DNA of 64,000 bases, taken from Myotis daubentonii. Its lineage: Eukaryota; Chordata; Mammalia; Chiroptera; Vespertilionidae. The stretch is taken from the NCBI RefSeq assembly GCF_963259705.1, contig NC_081844.1, forward strand, positions 25,498,294 through 25,562,293, written 5' to 3'. The notes below the pieces were generated by a model. The model saw only the letters and a list, made by a program, of their open reading frames with translations, ran no database searches and was not told where the DNA came from. Below, piece by piece: positions 1 to 10,898 of the stretch. The translations under genes were made by a program, and so were the position numbers. The stretch's first letter is position 1. Every line of letters begins with the position of its first letter.

Positions 1-1152
1 GCCAGCACCAACTTCCCTCTGGCACTAGGGACACGGGCTTCCCTCGCAGCCTCAGCTTCGTCCGGAATGTCTGTCGTCCCGTCTAATTAGCATAGTATGC
101 TTTTATTATTATAGATGTTCTTTAGGGACATGAATACCCACAAACATCGATGTAAGAATGAAAAATGGATCTATGAGGTTAAATACATTTATCTCATATC
201 AACAGGTTCTCTTGCTTAAAGGGAACAAAAATTCTATTTAGTTCCACTATTTACTTGCCTTACCAACATCATCTCTCTCAATCAACTCACATGTTTAATC
301 CCAAGAAACCAAAAATCATATTTCCCACATAGAGAATAAATTTGCCAAGTGCTCAGGGAAACTAGAGTCAAAGGCTGCACTATTCAGTTGATAAAGGACC
401 AAAAGAAACAAGTACTGGAATCAGCTCAGATGAGCAGCCTGCTTCCCACAGGACAGGAGAGCCGCTTTCAGAAGGTTCCACATCCCAGACTCTCCAGGTT
501 GAGACAGAACCCCTGCAGTGGGCCAGTGCCTGGGGAAGGTGGGGAGGGACACCTGAGCAGCCCCAGGAGTGAAGTCTGGGAACTCCTACACCCTCCTCTC
601 CCCGGGGAATAATGGAATTGCTCCCTCTCTCAGGCTTCAGCTCACGGTGAGGAATGCTCAGCTGGATTCAGTGTCGGGTTCTAACCCAAATGAACTCCCA
701 AAGTCACAATCCCTAACCCAGGACACACACTCCTGACTTTCACAGACTTTCTCAACGTGCACAAATGACACTCTGAGTGCACCCACACTGGGGATGCAAA
801 ACTCCAACCTATATGCCTAGAAACAGGCGCAGGGGAAGCACAACTAAAACCTCAGAAGGAGCTTCACACTCCTCCCCCAGGTGTACCTGCAGCCCCAGCT
901 CTCCAGGCTATAGAGGCCCCTTCCACGGTGGGTGAGAGCAGGTAGGACACCTGCAGGGGGAGGCTCCCCAGAAAAAACAAGCTGAGCCTTCATGTACTTC
1001 CCTTTGCAGGCTCAAGGGGACCTTAGTTTGGGTCACTGACAATAGGCTCCCCAAAATGGAGCTGCTCTGGACTATCCTATGCGTTCAATGACACAACGCC
1101 CGTTGGAACAATCTGGCAAAAACACTAAAACCCAGTCTTCAAGAAAAGGGAT
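1..1152. other. Intron 1 sequence of a KRAB-ZNF gene lying to the left (duplicated block)
   Basis: No exon is visible here. About 340-960 aligns by eye with 13140-14540 and 42960-43440, which lie in intron 1 of the paralogous units A and B; the shared text includes a stretch about CTGAGCAGCCCCAGGA and TCTCAACGTGCAC-like sequence. It is therefore the third copy of the promoter-proximal intron of the zinc-finger array. The first 300 bases show nothing recognisable. The 87-codon open frame at 349-612 is not conserved in the other two copies and is not treated as a gene. Confidence 0.6.
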
Positions 1153-1166
1153 GAAAATTGTAAGGC

Positions 1167-1302
1167 TGATGATGGAAGGAGACTTGACTTGGGGTGGTCA
1201 ACACACAATACAATACACAGATAATGTATTGTAGAACTATGCATCTAAAACCTGTACAGTTTTATTAACTAAAATCACCTCAATAAATTCAACTAAAAAC
1301 AA
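1167..1302 (+). mobile_element. 5'-truncated L1 3' end with target-site duplication
   Basis: The stretch resembles the laurasiatherian L1 3' UTR (GGGGTGGTCAACACACAATA, then CAATAAATTCAACTAAAAAC). It is bounded by a perfect 14-bp direct repeat GAAAATTGTAAGGC at 1153-1166 and 1303-1316, which is the mark of L1-machinery insertion. Only the last 136 bp of the element were inserted. Confidence 0.75.
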
Positions 1303-1362
1303 GAAAATTGTAAGGCACTTTGCTGACTGAACAAGAAACCTCGTTAAGTATGTACTGGATTG

Positions 1363-1398
<36 letters not shown>

Positions 1399-1539
1399 TG
1401 TTCCCCAGCTAGGAAAGATTCTGGGAGGTCTGGCAAAAGGATTTTATACAACGTAGTTCCAGTACAGTTCTCTCATGTAAAATATCCACAAACAAAAAAT
1501 AAGCTCCATTAAAACAGCCATCCCTTGGACAAATGAAAA

Positions 1540-1770
1540 TTACAATATGGGTCTACATAGCACAGAATGCAGAATCTCGGAGGGAAGGGAGGGAAGGTGT
1601 GGGGGTGGGAAGTGACCAACCAAAGAACTTGCGTGCATATATGCATAACCCATGGGCACAGACAGCGGGGCGGTGAGGGCCTGGGGCAGGGCGTGGTGGA
1701 GGGAAATAATGGGGGGAAGAGGTGGACATATGTAATACTTTCAACAATAAAGATTTATTTAAAAAAATAG
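1540..1770 (+). mobile_element. L1 3' end fragment
   Basis: A G-rich 3' UTR with the tail TAATACTTTCAACAATAAAG followed by an A-rich end. This is the 3' terminus seen on bat L1 copies, and the same tail occurs at 42220-42298. No ORF2 sequence remains. Confidence 0.65.
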
Positions 1771-2049
1771 AAAATAATCACCCTGCTCAACTATAAAAAA
1801 AAATAAGTAGAATTTGGGTCTGTTTGAAATGCACCCCGAAGGACAAGTAGTTGATTATGATTCTTGAATCAGAAGGGGGAATTGGCGTTTGGGAATAGAG
1901 GGAGGGAGGGACTTGGAAATTCGGGCAGTTCTTGTCAGATTGCGGTGGTAGAGGGTCCAGGGTTGTGGGTTTGAGACCCCCCGCTCCCTAAACATTGGGG
2001 AAACTCAGGAGAAAACGGGTCCCCCTGCAAAGGAAGGACGGACTTGGAA

Positions 2050-2650
2050 GCCCACGGACCACACCGCCTCCCACGCAGGAAACCACGGAGTCACGACTGT
2101 CCCCTGATGACGCTCCCTGTGGTCACAACACCTGGGAGACTCAGGGGGGCGGGCACGGAGAGGCTCAGGGCCAACGACGCCGCTGGCAGTGACCGGACCG
2201 GACGCCCGGCCTCGGCCGCCAGCTCTGCCCCCACCCACGAGCCGAGGAGACGGAGGGCCGCCCCGCCCCTCACCCCCTACCCTCTACCCCCGACCCCCAG
2301 GGGGAGGAGGGGGGCTCATCTGCAGACTCCGAACCTGACCACTGGAGGCCGAGCCCGGCCACAGCCGGTTCCAACCAGCCCAGCCTCTCGTCCCAGCTCG
2401 GGGACACCCAGTCCCACACACTCACCATTTCCCAGCTTCTAGGGTCCCCCCGGCAACGCCCCTTCAGCTCCCGCTGGCGGCTTAGCTCACAGTGGGACTG
2501 GCGCTGACGCAGACACACCTGGGCCGTTAGCGTCAGCCGCGCGGGAGACACGTGACCCAGGAGCGTCCACACGGTTGGCTGGGTGTTGCTTCTGCGCCTC
2601 TGATTGGACAGTTCACAAAGACCCGCCTCCCGCATTTCCTAGCGACAACT
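2050..2650 (-). promoter_or_regulatory. CpG-rich promoter of a leftward KRAB-ZNF gene (unit 0)
   Basis: A GC- and CpG-rich block, unlike its AT-rich surroundings, that surrounds an ATG-only coding exon. It aligns with the promoters at 15.4-16.1 kb and 44.1-44.6 kb: all three share the GGGAAACTCAGGAGAAAACG-like stretch and a final ...CTCACCATTTCCCAGCTTCT-type start site. CpG-island promoters are usual for KRAB zinc-finger genes. The transcription start is not resolvable. The gene body would lie left of position 1, so its integrity is unknown. Confidence 0.7.
2426..2428 (-). CDS. ATG-only first coding exon of a KRAB-ZNF gene running off the left edge
   Basis: On the minus strand the sequence reads GGGAAATG followed directly by GTGAGTGTG, a strong splice donor. 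KRAB-ZNF genes of the 19p13.2 type typically place only the start codon in exon 1, so that the KRAB A exon begins in phase 0. The same arrangement with the same flanking bases occurs at 44302-44304. The next exons lie outside the window, so this is a partial gene identified by homology to its paralogues. Confidence 0.6.
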
Positions 2651-2711
2651 CAGGGAACCAGCTCTGGCCTGGGGGTGAGAACTGGCCTTCAGGAACCGTT
2701 TGTTCTTCTTT

Positions 2712-2927
2712 TTAAGTTTTTATTCATTTTAGGGAAAGGAAGGGGTCGGGAGCGGGGGAGGGGGGCGACGGAGCGGAGGGGAAAGAGACAGACAGACAGA
2801 CAGACAGACATGTGAGAGAGACACATGGGAAACCGAGGCCGGGGATAGAGCCTGCAACCCATGTTGGTGCCCTTGACCTCTCCGTTCCTGGCCAGCACTC
2901 TAACCAATGAGCCACACCAGTCAGGGC
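2712..2927 (-). mobile_element. Ves-type SINE, diverged
   Basis: Minus-strand tRNA-derived SINE ending at GCCACACCAGTCAGGGC, the reverse complement of the tRNA-like head. It contains a (GACA)n run at 2788-2811. It sits just outside the unit 0 CpG island. Confidence 0.75.
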
Positions 2928-3144
2928 AACAAGAGAGGTTTGAACTGCATGTGTTCCCTTATAAGCAGCAGCTCAGACCCTTGTTGTTAAAGGGAGGCTG
3001 TAGTTTCCATCTGTGGTTGGGAAAACCACGTGGAGGGCTGGTTTGAGTTATGCAAAGATTTTTGACTGGGCAGTTGGCACCCTAATCCACACACTGATCA
3101 AGGGACAATCCATATTCCCATCACACACTTAAACTTAGTAAATA

Positions 3145-3324
3145 CAGTGGGGCCTTGACTTACGAGTGTCCCGACTAACGAGTTTTTTGAGATACCAGCT
3201 GTCTCTCAGCAGATTGAGTTTTGCATTGAGTTGATAGGGTAATTTGAGTTAAGGAGCTCCTTAACGACCTCCTTAACGAGCTCGGTCTCCGAACGAATTA
3301 AACTCGTAAGTCAAGGCCCCACTG
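3145..3324. mobile_element. Tc1/mariner-type miniature element with TA duplication
   Basis: 180 bp bounded by inverted repeats that begin CAGTGGGGCCTTGACTTACG and end with its complement, flanked on both sides by TA. The corresponding sites in units B (about 23.25 kb) and C (about 60.85 kb) are uninterrupted, so it inserted into unit A after the duplication. It has no coding capacity. The superfamily is inferred from the TA target; a Tigger relative is possible. Confidence 0.7.
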
Positions 3325-3497
3325 TACAGTTATTTACAATTTTAGTAACTCTTTAAAGGTTTTCTAGACAGTATATATAAATTACTCGAGTCTTATCAGA
3401 TTATTTACATTTTTTTTCTTTCAGTGGGCGTTTTCACGTGTAGAGATGTGGCCACACTAAAATCTTTCTCACACTATTTACATTTACTAGGCTTGAC

Positions 3498-4545
3498 TCA
3501 GTGAGTCTTCTTATGCCTTTGAAAAGTGGAGGGATCGATATAGGCTTCCCCACATTCTTCACATGTATACCGTTTCTCTCCAGTGTGCACTCTCAAATGT
3601 AATTAAAGGATTTTGTTACAAGTGAAGGCTTTTTTACATTCCTTGCATTTAAATGGCCTCGCTCCATGATGCTTTTTCATGTATTTGTAAGGAACTATAA
3701 TCTCTGTAGGTTTTACCACGTTGTTTACATTCATAGGATTTCTCTCCAGCGTGGGTTCTTTCGTGTCTGTGATACCAGCTAAGGCGACTGAATGCTTTTC
3801 CACATTCCTTACACTGATAAGGAGTATTTCCAGGGAGCATGCATATTCATGTGCACTCAGAGGGAGCTGCGGTAACTGTAGGCTTCTCCACAATGTTTAC
3901 ATTCATAGGATTTCCATCCAGCGTGAGTCTCTTCGTGTATTTGTAAGGTACTGTCTTGTTTGAGTGTTCTCCCACATTCCTTACATTTATAGGGTTTTTC
4001 TGCTGTGTGAGTCCATTTGTGTGGTTCTAAGGAACTGCGATGTCTGAAGGCCTTCCCACATAACTTACATTCATAGCATTTCTCTTCAGTGTGAGTTCTT
4101 TTCATGTCTTTGAAAACTTCGATAGTTTCTGAGGGCTTTTCCACAGTGTGCACCGGTAGGACTTGTCTCCAGTGCAGGTTCTCTCACAGGTCTGACGAGA
4201 AGCTGAAGAACTAAAGGTTTTCCCACGCACCTTATATTTATGAGGAGCATCTGCAGTATGTGTGATCATGTGTCTTTGAAGCAATTTGAGCCCCATAAAG
4301 GCTTTTCCACATTTTTTACATTTATAGGTTTTCTCTTCATTGCGAGCTCTTTCATGGTTTTCAATACACTGAAGGGAACTAAAGACATGCCTACATATGT
4401 TACATTTATTTGACTTCTCTCTATATTTCTGATACTCAGAAGACTTATGTCCAGTGTGACATCTGGTGTGCCTGTTATGGGATGAATGATCTGTGAAGAC
4501 TGTCCTACAGCCTCTGTATTCATATGGTTTTACTCTGGGACAAGA
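3498..4545 (-). pseudogene. C2H2 zinc-finger pseudogene (unit A)
   Basis: This is the decayed counterpart of the finger exons of genes B and C. Several finger motifs remain readable ([40 protein letters not shown]), but they lie in different frames, with breaks near 3650, 3850, 4150 and 4270. A TAA in the next-to-last finger (near 3600) would remove the end, although the final finger ([10 protein letters not shown]) and the normal stop at 3498 are still visible. The 5' side stops at a SINE at about 4570. The sequence right of that SINE corresponds to intron 1 of gene B, so the KRAB A and linker exons are missing. It cannot encode a KRAB repressor; a transcript from the 15.7-kb promoter remains possible. 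Confidence 0.9.
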
Positions 4546-4569
4546 TGCCTTGTTCAGGTTGAGATTTAG

Positions 4570-4768
4570 ATTTCAGAGAAGAAGGAGAGGGAGAGAGAGA
4601 GATAGAAATATCAATGATGAGAGAGAATCATTGATCGGGTGCCTCCTGCATGCCCCCCTACTGGGGACTGAGCCTGCAACCTGGGCATGTGACCTTGACC
4701 GGAATCGAACCTGGAACCCTTCAGTCCGCAGGCCAACGCCCTATCCCCTGAGCCAAACCAGCTAGGGC
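4570..4768 (-). mobile_element. Ves SINE at the junction of the exon deletion in unit A
   Basis: Minus-strand SINE ending CCAAACCAGCTAGGGC. Its left flank matches gene B near 25.19 kb and its right flank matches gene B near 28.09 kb. I see no target-site duplication (flanks ...GAGATTTAGA and CAAATATTACC...), so the SINE marks a deletion breakpoint rather than a simple insertion. Confidence 0.8.
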
Positions 4769-4774
4769 CAAATA

Positions 4775-5060
4775 TTACCATTTTAATACCATGATTGCAT
4801 TGGGAGAAAATTCATTTTTTTCCTTATTACTATGTACAGCATTCCTAAGTCAGTCATATATGCATTCAATGAACAGAATTTAGTTCAGAACAAAAAGCTG
4901 TCCAACCAGCAAATCTGAGAGTCCATTTGATCTTTGGTAACTCAAGTTTTAACAAGGTGCAGCAGACCATATTTTACTAAAGTCCTCCAGGACATTACAA
5001 GTAATCAGATGCATGTGGCTGAATGAAAATATTCTATGGAGAAGCACTGCTTTTACTATA
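4775..5060. repeat. Segmental duplication block, pair of 28085-28575
   Basis: Near-collinear with 28085-28575; shared landmarks include ATTCCTAAGT-type text, GACATTACA and GAAAATATTCTATGGAGAAG. In gene B this is intron 1. It contains no coding sequence. Confidence 0.8.
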
Positions 5061-5121
5061 TATATATATAATTAGTTGTTAATCCCCACCTGAGATACTT
5101 TTTCCATTGATTTTTTTTTCC

Positions 5122-5333
5122 CATTGATTTTTTTTTTTTTTTTAGAGAGGGCAGGAGAGGGTAAGAGAGAGATCCACATAAGAGACACATGGATTGGTTG
5201 TCTCCTGCATGCGCCCAGACTGGGCCGGGCATTGAACCTGCAACCCAGGTATGTGCCCTTGACCAGGAATCAAGCCCATGCCCCTTCAGTGTGTGGGCCA
5301 ACACTCCAACCACTGAGCCACACCAGCCAGGGC
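5122..5333 (-). mobile_element. Ves SINE, minus strand
   Basis: Poly-T start followed by the reverse complement of the SINE body, ending CACACCAGCCAGGGC. It is absent from the paired position near 28.58 kb, so it is a unit A insertion. Confidence 0.8.
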
Positions 5334-5401
5334 TTACCTTGTATAATATCACAATTTCAGTTCTTCCTTTCTCTCTCTGCAGGATTTGATGAGCTAAAAT
5401 G

Positions 5402-5490
5402 TTAATCATGTGCCACGTAATGACAAAGATGTTCTGAGATAAGTGTTGTTAGGAAATTTTGTCATTGTGGGAACATAATACACTGCACAG
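5402..5490. mobile_element. Tigger/MER2-like fragment (shared with unit B)
   Basis: The stretch CATGTGCCACGTAATGACAA onward resembles the terminal part of Tigger1/MER2 pogo-type transposons. A longer copy of the same insertion is at 28640-28825, so it predates the A/B duplication. Confidence 0.55.
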
Positions 5491-6101
5491 ACACAAAATA
5501 GGGCCCAAATATTCTGTTCTAAATACAACCAGTTCTTAAATCTATGTCAGAAAAAAAAATATGCAAAAACAGCAAAGAGACAGTAAGCAATATCTATGAA
5601 CCATAGGACAATCTTCTTTAAATAAAAAGTTTAAAAATGCATAATAGTGATACCTTTAAAAAAGAAAAAAAAAACAAATTAGTGCAGTACCAATCACTAA
5701 CATTTTCCTAAAGTTACTGATAGACACACCAAACTGTCAATCCAGGAAGCTCACAGGACACTAAACATGACAACCAACAAAAGTGTACACCCAAGTCTCA
5801 TATTAAATTAGACAAAAACCAAAGGCAATTGAAAAAAGCCAGGAGAAAATGTCTTACATATACAAAACAAATATTAGAATTAAATCATGCTAGCAAGAGA
5901 GAAAAATAATATATTTAATTTTTGAAAGAAACACTATCCTAGAATTGTATCAAAAAATTATCATCAAAAATAAAGAAAAATATGTATATTCTGAAATAAA
6001 AACTGAGGCAATTTGACATGAGTTGAAAGAAACATTCAGAAACTTACCAAAAGAATGTAAATAATGATACTTGTCACTTTAAAACAACGATTAAATGTCT
6101 T

Positions 6102-6290
6102 GTCCAGCTGGCCTGGCTCAGGGATTGAGCATTGACCTATGAACCAAGAGATCATGGTTTGATTTCCAGTCAGGGCATATGCCCAGGTTGCGGGCTCCAT
6201 CCCCAGTGAGGGTGTGCAGGAAGCAGCCAGTCAATGATAATCTCTCATCATTGATGTTTCCATCTCTCTCTTTTTCTCTGAAATAAAAAA
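6102..6290 (+). mobile_element. Ves SINE, plus strand, inside the L1 fragment
   Basis: Head GTCCAGCTGGCCTGGCTCAG, then a B-box-like GGTTTGATTTCC and a TCTCTC-rich tail. It is followed by an AT-rich run to about 6330. Confidence 0.75.
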
Positions 6291-7150
6291 TATATTTTTA
6301 AAATTTAAAATATATATATATATATTGTAGTTCTTATCATCATCATAACAGATGACACTTTGTTTAAATCAATATACACTTAAATTTAAAATAATAAAAG
6401 GTCCATTCTACATGAAGGGATAGGAATTCAGTATGTGTTTGTGCATAACAAAAAGTAAACCACATTAGGCAAAAGGAAATAAAAAAGAAATAGATGAAAG
6501 CACTAATATAGTTGTCGACTTCAACAACCTCTTATCATGAATTATTTCTAGCAGAAAGAACATCACCATGGACAGAGATGAACTCAGACATGCTATGTAA
6601 CAAATGGATTTAACTGTAACCTGTGAAATACTTCATGTAAGAAGGGCAAGATACACTCCTCGTGAAGTTCACATGGAACATTCACCAATACAGAACACAT
6701 CATGGGACACAAAACATTAACAAATTTGGAAGAACAGTATCATTCAAAATATGCTCTCACATCAGAGACATTACTCTAAAAATCAATAACAGGATAGTGA
6801 ATAAATCCCCAAATGTGTAGTCACTTGAAAAGTCACTTCCAAATAATATATGAAATCAAAAAAGGAGTCTCAAAAAAATAAAAATTATTTTAAACTCCAT
6901 GAAATGAAAATATAACTTCAGAAGTTGTGGGACGCAGCAGAGTCAATGCCCCAAAGGAAATGTATGGTACAACAAATTCACTAGCAAAAAAAAAAAAAAA
7001 AGCTATAATTATTAATACAAGCATAATACACTGTAATAAAAGGAAGTGCTAATTAAACTAAGCAGAATAAAATAATAATAATTAGAAAAGTGATCAAGGT
7101 AATTGTGAAAAGTCAATGAAGAAAGTTTAAATAAAAATAGCTGGTTCTTT

Positions 7151-7447
7151 GCCCTGGCCAGTGTTGATCAATGATTAGAGCATCGGCCCAAGCATAGATG
7201 GGTTGTGGTTCGTGGTTCGATTTCCCCATCAAGGGCACATACCTGGGTTGCAGGTTTGCTCTCCACCCCTGGTCGGGTGTGTGGGGGAGGCAACCAGTCA
7301 ATGTGTCTCACTCACATCAATGTTTCTCCGCCCCCCTCTCTCTCTCCCCTCAACTCCCTCCCTACCTCACACTCGCTCTGAAAAAGCAATGGAAAAAAAA
7401 TACGTTATATATATATCCATATCCTTGAATGAGGATTAACAAAACAA
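7151..7447 (+). mobile_element. Ves SINE with target-site duplication
   Basis: Plus-strand SINE starting GCCCTGGCCAGTGTTGATCA. It is flanked by a duplicated AGCTGGTTCTTT (7139-7150 and about 7448-7459) copied from the L1 it landed in. Confidence 0.85.
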
Positions 7448-7634
7448 AGCTGGTTCTTTGACCAGATGAATGACATTCATAACCATACTAAGAAAAGAGG
7501 GAGGCAGGAATTACAACATAAAACCATTGTAAGCCCATGAGGTATGAGAAGTGATCACTGAAGCTTTATAATGAAGAAGTCTCTGAGGACACTACCAGGT
7601 GTGCCTGTTGTTGCACAATTTAAACATTCTAGAG

Positions 7635-7857
7635 CAGCGGTTCTCAACCTGTGGGTCACGACCCCTTTGGGGGTCGAACCACCCTTTCACAGGGGTCGCC
7701 TAAGACCATCAGAAAACACATATATAATTACATATTTTTTCTGTGATTAATCACTATGCTTTAATTATGTTCAATTTGTAACAATGAAATTGGGGGTCAC
7801 CACAACATGAGGAACTGTATTAAAGGGTCGTGGCATTAGGAAGGTTGAGAACCCCTG
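7635..7857 (+). mobile_element. SPIN-like hAT element, non-autonomous
   Basis: The ends are CAGCGGTTCTCAACC and GGTTGAGAACCCCTG. The interior (ACGACCCCTTT, ATTAATCACTATGCTTTAAT) matches what I recall of the SPIN family, known for horizontal transfer among tetrapods. The left flank TTCTAGAG fits the preferred NTCTAGAN target. The right-hand duplication is not recognisable. Confidence 0.8.
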
Positions 7858-8078
7858 TGAGCTTTCTACAGTAAAGGCGCCTATTCTAAAGCTGGGCAGT
7901 TTGCATGTAACAGCACAAATCAGCTCAAGTATATTTGTAAACAAAGAATATGTTGCCTCACAAACACCAAAATAATCTAGATGATGTGGTGGGTGCTGAG
8001 AGAACTATAGTTACTTCTTCATGTAGACAGAAACTTTGTGGCATTTTATTTATTAAACTAGTTTTTAAAATGAAACCT

Positions 8079-8284
8079 GCTCTAGCCGGTTTGCCTCAGT
8101 GGATAGAGCATCGGCCTGTGGACTGAAGGGTCCTGGGTTCAAGTCTGGTCAAGGGCACATGCCCAGGTTGTGATCCCCAGTGGGGGGTGTGCAGGAGGCA
8201 GCTGATCAATGATTCTCTCTCATCATTGATGTTTCTATCTCTCTCTTCCTTACTTTCTGAAAAAATAAAATAAAATAAAATAAA
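8079..8284 (+). mobile_element. Ves SINE, plus strand
   Basis: Head CTCTAGCCGGTTTGCCTCAG with a well-preserved A box, ending in an (AAAAT)n tail. It lies just left of the duplicated block that pairs with 30396 onward. Confidence 0.85.
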
Positions 8285-8761
8285 CCAAGGCATCAGGGCC
8301 TAATATATTTCAGGCAATGGTCCATCTCCTTTTTGCAAGCTTCTTTTCAATATATGTATGTCCCAAATGTCAAAAGAGTGTCCACCAAGAAGAACATCAT
8401 ACATGTAACGCCATATCTATTATCCCGGGGTGAGGTAAATGCAGTTCAGATCTGACCTGCAGAGACTGTGCAGTGGTAATGGTGTTCACGTTCCCTGAGA
8501 GTAACCAGGTAAAGGTGTATCACAACCCTTCAAGGTGAAACCCAACTGCACTAAAAGGCTTTTGAAATAGGCACTTAACAGAACAGATCTATCCAAATCT
8601 ATGACAGCAGAGTACATACCAAATGCTGAGTTGATGGAATCAGTAATTTTGATAATGTTGGGAACTGGAAGTAAGGGTTAATTTGGTACAAGCACATCAT
8701 CAAGGTTGCAATAATCCATTGTGAAGAATCATTCATTCTTTCCAGATTTAAGAACAGGCCA

Positions 8762-8932
8762 GCCCTAGCCGGTTTTTCAGGGTGGTTAGAATGCTGGCCT
8801 GCAGACTGAAGGGTCTTATGGTTTGATGCTGGTCAAGGGCACGTACCCCGCTAGCCCCGGTTGAGGCGTATGCAGGAGGTAACCAATCCATGTGTCTCTC
8901 TCACACTGATGTTTCTCTCGCTCTTTCCTCCC

Positions 8933-8936
<4 letters not shown>
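8762..8936 (+). mobile_element. Ves SINE, left arm of a tail-to-tail pair
   Basis: Plus-strand SINE from GCCCTAGCCGG to a TCTCTCGCTCTTTCC tail that abuts the GA-rich start of a minus-strand SINE. Confidence 0.8.
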
Positions 8937-8971
<35 letters not shown>

Positions 8972-9087
8972 TAAGAGAGAGAATATGAGAGAGACACATG
9001 GATTGGTTGCCTCCCGCATGCCTGGGAATCGAACCTGTGATCCTTCAGTGCAAAGGCCGATGCTCTCTAACCACTAAACAATAGGGC
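8937..9087 (-). mobile_element. Ves SINE, right arm of a tail-to-tail pair
   Basis: Minus-strand SINE from (GA)n at 8937 to CCACTAAACAATAGGGC. The two arms are inverted and could fold into a hairpin in RNA. Confidence 0.8.
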
Positions 9088-9551
9088 AGTTTTCAATTCC
9101 TAACAGCCCTGTTTAATTTACACTGGGCCATATGAACTATTACTAAGGGGTATGAAACATGGAGTCTCATTTTATGAAGCCAATATGGAAGTGGTGAAGC
9201 CTGAATTTAATTTTAATTTGTACATTATTGGTTCAGAGCTTTCCTGCTCACTATGGTATTTTAGAAGAATGAATTTTATGACCATAAATCAAAGCTGACT
9301 TTTGATTTTTAAGGTGATGTATACCCCTTTCTTCTCTATTTTATTTCAGTAATTCCCCTAAGATCATGGAATACCTTTATTCAGTTAACTGAGATCCCAG
9401 GTATAACTGTAATTTGAGACAGAAAATAGTTAACAATTCAAAATTATTTTTAGAGACTCAAAATCCAATGAGTGCCCATGGATTAATCTTTGTTTTTTGT
9501 AAAACCTTTCTATTTATTTTGAACACCTAATTAGGTCAAATTTATATCTTT

Positions 9552-10898
9552 GTTTTAATTAAATCTTTATTGTTCAGATTATTACATTTGTTCCTCTTTC
9601 CCCCCCCCCCCATAACTCCCCTCCACTGAGGTCCCACCCCACTGTCCTCATCCATAGGTGCACGATTTTTGTCCAGTCTCTTCCCGCATCTCCCACACCC
9701 CTTTCCCCCCTCCAAGAATAGTCAGTCCATTCCCTTTCTATGTCCCTGATTCTATTATGATCACCAGTTCATTCTGTTCATCAGATTATTTATTCACTTG
9801 ATTCTTAGATTCACTTGTTGATAGATGCGTATTTGTTGTTCATAATTTGTATCTTTCCCTTTTTCTTCTTCCTCCTCTTCTTAAAGGATACCTTTCAGCA
9901 TTTCATATAATACTGGTTTGGTGGTGATGAACTCCTTGAGCTTTTCCTTTTCTGTGAAGCTCTTTATCTGACCTTCAATTCTGAATGATAGCTTTGCTGG
10001 ATAAAGTAATCTAGGTTGTAGGTTCTTGGTATTCATCACTTTGAATATTTCTTGCCACTCCCTTCTGGCCTGCAAAGTTTCTGTTGAGAAATCAGCTGAC
10101 AGTCATATGGGTATTCCCTTGTAGGTAACTGACTTTCTTTCTTTTGCTGCTTTTAAGATTCTCTTTGTCTTTTGCTCTTGGCATTTTAATTATGATGTGT
10201 CTTGGTGTGGTCCTCTTTGGATTCCTTTTGTTTGGGGTTCTCTGCGCTTCCTGAACTTGTAAGTCTATTTCTTTCACCAGGTAGGGGAAGTTTTCTGTCA
10301 TTATTTCTTCAAGTAGGTTTTCAATATCTTGCTCTCTCTCATCTTCTGGCCCCCTTATAATTCGGATGTTGGTACGCTTGAAGCTGTCCCAGAGGCTCCT
10401 TACACTATCTTCGTATTTTCGGATTCTTTTTTCATTTTGCTTTTCTGGTTGGGTGTTTTTTGCTTCTTCGCATTTCAAATCTTTGACTTGATTCTTGCGC
10501 TCCACTGGTCTGCTGTTGGGAGTCTGTATAATATTCTTTATTTCAGTCCGTGTATGCTTAATTTCTAGTTGGTTCTTTATCACAACATCAAGGGTCTCAT
10601 TAGATTTCTTGAGGATCTCACTATATTTATCGGCGGTCTCACCAGTCTTTTCGAGGGCCTTACTAAGTTCATCGGCGGCTTCTAGACAGTTCTTGAGAGA
10701 CCTTAAAAGTGTGGTTTTGAACTCTATATCCTCCATTTCTGACATTTGTGTCCTGTTTCTTTGTCTCCGCATTTTTTATGCTTTCTTGGTGCACCCCCTA
10801 GTGGTCTTTGTGCGCAGTCTTGTTGTAGTTAAGCCTTGATTGTTGTAGGTAATACTGGGGGGATTTGACCTCCAGGCCAACTGGCTGTGAGCTGAACT
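9552..10898 (-). mobile_element. HAL1 (ORF1-only L1), 5'-truncated, with 26-bp target-site duplication
   Basis: A non-LTR element encoding an L1 ORF1-type RNA-binding protein and then going directly into a 3' tail with no ORF2. This is the structure of HAL1 (half-L1) elements. It is flanked by a 26-bp direct repeat (CCTAATTAGGTCAAATTTAT...) at 9526-9551 and 10899-10924. The corresponding site in unit B (about 31.4 kb) is empty, so insertion followed the duplication. Compared with the fuller copy at 18790-21079 it lacks about 1 kb of 5' sequence. Confidence 0.85.
10092..10772 (-). pseudogene. HAL1 ORF1 protein, frameshifted
   Basis: A 226-codon frame with a coiled-coil-like N-terminus (heptad-rich, about residues 10-110) and then the ORF1 RNA-recognition region (KRTNIRIIRGPEDEREQDIE, about residues 133-152). 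After MPRAKDKE the frame departs from the paralogue at 19205-19930, so the C-terminal RNA-binding domain is lost by frameshift; its remainder is readable at 9881-10075. It encodes a chaperone-like protein for retrotransposon RNA and is not a host gene. Confidence 0.8.

Larger units (their letters stand above)
5700..7560 (+). mobile_element. Old L1 fragment, plus strand, interrupted by SINEs
   Basis: A diverged L1 spanning the end of ORF1 to the start of ORF2. The ORF1-like part is near 5820-5900, and endonuclease-domain text follows (TAAAGGTCCATTCTACATGA, then CACTAATATAGTTGTCGACT). Every frame is broken. It holds a SINE at 6102-6290 and another at 7151-7447. It is absent from unit B. Confidence 0.7.
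8285..9525. repeat. Segmental duplication block, pair of 30396-31440
   Basis: Aligns with 30396-31440; shared landmarks are ACCAAGGCA, CAGGGCCT, CCAAATGTCAAAAGA and CCAGGTATAACTGTAA. It is intronic in unit B. The SINE pair at 8762-9087 is an insertion specific to this copy. Confidence 0.85.

Noticed and set aside
2005..2635. Several open frames in the CpG-rich promoter (up to 132 codons)
   Set aside because: High GC lowers stop frequency. They overlap on both strands and differ among the three promoter copies.
8100..8300. tRNA gene candidates at SINE heads (A and B box present)
   Set aside because: These are tRNA-derived SINE heads followed by the SINE body; no full cloverleaf with acceptor pairing was seen.
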